Assembly (NCBI GenBank): GCA_014526335.1 | Contig: JACTAT010000303.1 | Span: forward strand, 82,224-146,223 | Source: Chrysaora quinquecirrha | Lineage: Eukaryota; Cnidaria; Scyphozoa; Semaeostomeae; Pelagiidae | DNA length: 64,000 nt | Direction: 5' to 3' | Shown: positions 61,375 to 64,000 of the stretch, piece by piece | Position numbering within the stretch: the first letter of the stretch is position 1 | Layout: each line of letters opens with the position of its first letter | Translations under genes and position numbers: made by a program | Notes under the pieces: generated by a model | Told to the model about the DNA's origin: nothing | Seen by the model: the letters and a program-made list of their open reading frames with translations, nothing else | Databases searched by the model: none

Positions 61375-62767
61375 GTTCGCAGCATCCATGGATGTATGGT
61401 CTACCCAAAACTAGCAAATCTAATTTCCCTTTTATTATGCCTATTTTATCTCTGGTCCATTCATCTTTCAACAGCTTGCAAAATGGCCTTCAGAACTTTT
61501 AGCAACTTTTCCACAACTTTTTTCTTAAAAATGTATTTTGGATTCTTTTTCTTTTAATAAAGTCATTCAAACCTTCAGCTAGACCCAGCCGACCCTTTTA
61601 TGTGTTCATTTGACATTCTTTTTACTAACGTGCCTTTGGACCAGACCATCAGGATTTGCACTGACGCATTGTGCCTGGGAGAGCTTTTCAGGCTATTGTT
61701 CCCTGAAAAAGTATCTGAAAAATTGATGGAGTTCAGCATCAACAATAAGATGTATGGACAAAGGGACGATGTATCAATGGGCAGCCCATCAGGACAGCTC
61801 TAGCTAACATCTTTGTTGGTTTCTATCAAAGCAAACTTATAGGATCTACATAAAAACCTCCAGGTTATGATGGCCGGAACAGGTAATACAATAATGACAA
61901 TAAGAGAGCAATTCACGGCATGCGAGATTCCCGTTGAAACAAAAGGATAATTAAGAGATTTCTTCGAGCTAGGGGTGCACGAGAATCCAAGGAGTGAAAG
62001 CCCTTTCGAACAAACTAGTTGAATAAAAGCTGATTACTGAAGTGAGCTGTCCCTCGGGCTTTTCATTCTTCAAAAAGACGTACGAAATTGCTGCCAAACG
62101 GAATGCAGAAAGAAAGACAAAGCCAAAGTCTAGAGTTTATTATGGTTTGCTTCTACAAAACTAAACAAAAGACAATGTGTGCATGTGTCGAAACAACGAC
62201 TAAGGAAAATGCAATCAAACGTGTCGTGGACCGAAAACTGAAAGGTTTTATTCTGCTAATGAATTGGGAATATAGGAATGGGAGAAGTCGCAGGGGATAT
62301 ATCGGCTCATTTCAGGTGATTTCAGGTGATTTACAGGTGATTTTAGGTGATTTTAACATTAATAACATATGTCTCTTGTTCATCGGCCAGCTAAAAAACA
62401 CGGACCTCATGGAACTCACAGACTTTTTGTAAGCCATAAGTCTGCCTTTTTCAAAGCCCACGTTTTTCACTTTTGCATAAGGGAAAAGTGAATCTGTCAA
62501 CTTTGCAGACTTTTCTTACACGAAACTTACATGAAACTTTCTCTTAACGTTACAGCTTATAATTAACACCCAAAAAGCTTGGTCATTTATGAATTCTCGT
62601 ACCAGTGTGATGCCAGGTATGTAAGTCACATGTCCCAGAGAATAGGAGATAGAACAAGACAACACTTCCCAACTTATAGCAGTCCAAACAGTTTCAGGCA
62701 AAGACAGCAACCACCCAGCAGGTTCAATCAAAGACCTAGTCTTAAACAAAACACGATCCTGCCATAG
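61375..62767 (+). pseudogene. Decayed Penelope-like retroelement (RT and GIY-YIG remnants)
   Basis: Fragments in several frames: YGLPKTSKSNFPFIMPILSL (61,397-61,456), then SFDILFTNVPLDQTIRIC (RT motif A region, about 61,603), MYGQRDDVSMGSPSGQ and LANIFVGFY (motif B region, frameshifted by one). About 700 bp later VIYEFSYQCDARYV and SQRIGDRTRQHFP match the GIY-YIG endonuclease that follows the RT in Penelope-like elements. Stops and frameshifts make it inactive. The polymerase Asp-Asp motif was not found. Confidence 0.75.
62311..62355 (+). repeat. Short tandem repeat of AGGTGATTT
   Basis: Four copies of an AGGTGATTT word at 10-11 bp spacing, inside the decayed retroelement. Confidence 0.7.
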
Positions 62768-62861
62768 GAGGACCTTGGCTAACAACATAAACTGTGCAGA
62801 TAATTACAGCAAGAATTTTTCTTGAATAATTGGCAAAGCAAAATCATTGTTCCATTAAGTA

Positions 62862-62960
62862 AATTTGAAATTTCTCCACATCAAAACCAAAAGGCAGATT
62901 CAGTGTAGACAGAAAGAGAGTGTTTTCTCACTTGGGTTCCACAATTAAATCTTTTGAACA
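62862..62960 (-). repeat. Dispersed repeat, fragment C (same family as 5,165)
   Basis: On the - strand it reads CCAAGTGAGAAAACACTCTC and TTTCTGTCTACAC, then TTGGTTTTGATGTGG, matching the 3' half of copy A. Confidence 0.55.
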
Positions 62961-63013
62961 GGTAGGACTGTATAATTTAATTTCAACAATGTATTCAGAA
63001 ATCAATACCGTAC

Positions 63014-63159
63014 CTCTTCCTCCAATTCCTCTTCCATGCTGATTACACCATCTAATGGATTATATTCATCAGTAAGAAATCCTTTGCCTGGTTTTCTGTT
63101 GCCATTGCTGCTCTCCAAAAGACTGTCATTCTGATGTTCTGCAGCTGATAATTTAATGG
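63014..63159 (-). CDS. Possible internal exon of an unidentified gene
   Basis: On the - strand a pyrimidine-rich acceptor (CTTTTTCACAG) precedes 146 nt of open frame ending at a donor GTACGG. It encodes KLSAAEHQNDSLLESSNGNR, then KPGKGFLTDEYNPLDG and MEEELEEE, an acidic low-complexity protein stretch. I do not recognise the gene. If real it belongs to a gene antiparallel to ITPR, either nested in an intron or beyond its end. Confidence 0.35.
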
Positions 63160-63261
63160 CTGTGAAAAAGGTAACCCTGAGTATATGTGCTTACCAAACA
63201 AAAATCAAATAAGAGACCATCTGAAAATGGTATCACAATGGGTATCAGGTCGATTCATCCA

Positions 63262-63555
63262 AACTTGTGTTTTGCCCAAGTTCCTTTTCGCCCAAGCTGG
63301 ACTTTTCGCCCAACATTCTTGGTTGTTTCTCCCAGTACTTGCTATTTATCACTATTATTTTCACTAAAACAGTCACCAGTGTCAAAATGGGGGTTTTGGG
63401 GCAGAGCCCCCAATGTTATCAACCAAATAATTGAGAAATTACACGCAAAAATTTGTCTGTATCATCTCAGGTTCGGAGAAACAACCACAACAGGTTGGGC
63501 CAAACGTCTTGGCGGGCTGGGCGAAAAGGAAGTTGGGCGAAACGTTTTGAAAGTT
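63262..63555. repeat. Foldback repeat (about 290 bp)
   Basis: CCTTTTCGCCCA near 63,282 is inverted near 63,521 (TGGGCGAAAAGG), with more matching words outside (TTTTGCCCAAG against GTTGGGCGAAA) and inside (GGTTGTTTCTCC). GGGCGAAA and its complement repeat at least six times. Confidence 0.65.
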
Positions 63556-64000
63556 CAAAATGGATGTTTAATTAATTAGTTTTAAATAATTCATTAGATA
63601 ATTAATTTAAAAGCCATTGACAGGAAAGCTCAAACAGGGCTTAACTTTTCCATTGCATTAAAGCAATGAATAACTTCCAACCAATCAGAAGTAGAATAAA
63701 TATGTTGGGCAAAAAAAAATTGTGGCAAATTCATTTAAAAATATACTATTAAAGGAAACTTTACCAAGCAGTTGGCCCGTGAAGTTTGTTTTTGGTCAAT
63801 TAAAACAGTCATAATAAAAACTGCAGCACCAACACTGGCCCCATAGAAATTGCCGAATTGCACCTGTTACTGAATATACTTGAATCCGAACAACAAGTTA
63901 CTGTTCACTGTTACAAGTAACGGTTTACTGCCGAAATCAGTCTTCTTCATATCAATAAGCGGCTTTGTGATACAAAAGCAGGTCCCAAATTTAAATGACT

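Noticed and set aside
60357..61385. Long frames of 285-321 codons around 60.4-61.4 kb
   Set aside because: They consist almost wholly of undetermined bases in the assembly gap.

Overview
The window is intron-rich, AT-rich animal DNA. Nearly all of it (about 515 to at least 59,769) is the middle of one gene on the + strand, an inositol 1,4,5-trisphosphate receptor (ITPR). Twenty-five coding exons with GT-AG introns join in one unbroken frame of 3,782 nt, about 1,260 residues. They cover the end of the first RIH/armadillo region, the second RIH region and the following helical coupling region. The ligand-binding core lies upstream of the window and the channel pore downstream. The organism is a metazoan. 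The transposon types (an Academ-like element, Penelope-like remnants, many small foldback elements) fit a marine invertebrate such as a cnidarian, but the sequence alone does not settle this.

Introns 1-16 (about 0.6-17 kb) carry small non-autonomous elements: mariner-type MITEs with TA target duplications, several foldback repeats and a tRNA-derived relic. Intron 17 (17,285-25,245) holds a full-length 6,263-bp DNA transposon with 462-bp terminal inverted repeats and a three-exon gene for a 1,557-residue transposase. That protein ends in an XPG/FEN1-like nuclease motif set and looks like the AcademX type. A tRNA-derived SINE cluster follows it.

Intron 18 (25,372-50,521) holds the most striking feature: 121 tandem copies (hand count) of an intron-containing tRNA-Tyr(GUA) gene on the + strand, about 179 bp per unit, from 28,621 to about 50,121. 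Each unit has an 87-bp gene (73-nt mature tRNA plus 14-nt intron), intact A and B boxes in most copies, a TATA-like leader and a T-run terminator. One more copy lies alone on the - strand at 26,460-26,546. The array shows higher-order duplication of about 6.6 kb, whole-unit gains and losses, and degenerate copies at both edges. One copy has its anticodon changed to GUU (Asn).

The later introns hold a 2,363-bp hAT-type element with a perfect 8-bp target duplication (55,149-57,511) and further foldback elements. After the last ITPR exon come an assembly gap (60,444-61,209), a decayed Penelope-like retroelement (RT plus GIY-YIG) and a possible exon of another gene on the - strand (63,014-63,159).

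ITPR, transcribed by RNA polymerase II, therefore hosts an autonomous DNA transposon and a large RNA polymerase III gene array in adjacent introns, both in the sense orientation. Whether the array supplies tRNA, acts as a chromatin element or is a tRNA satellite cannot be told from the sequence.
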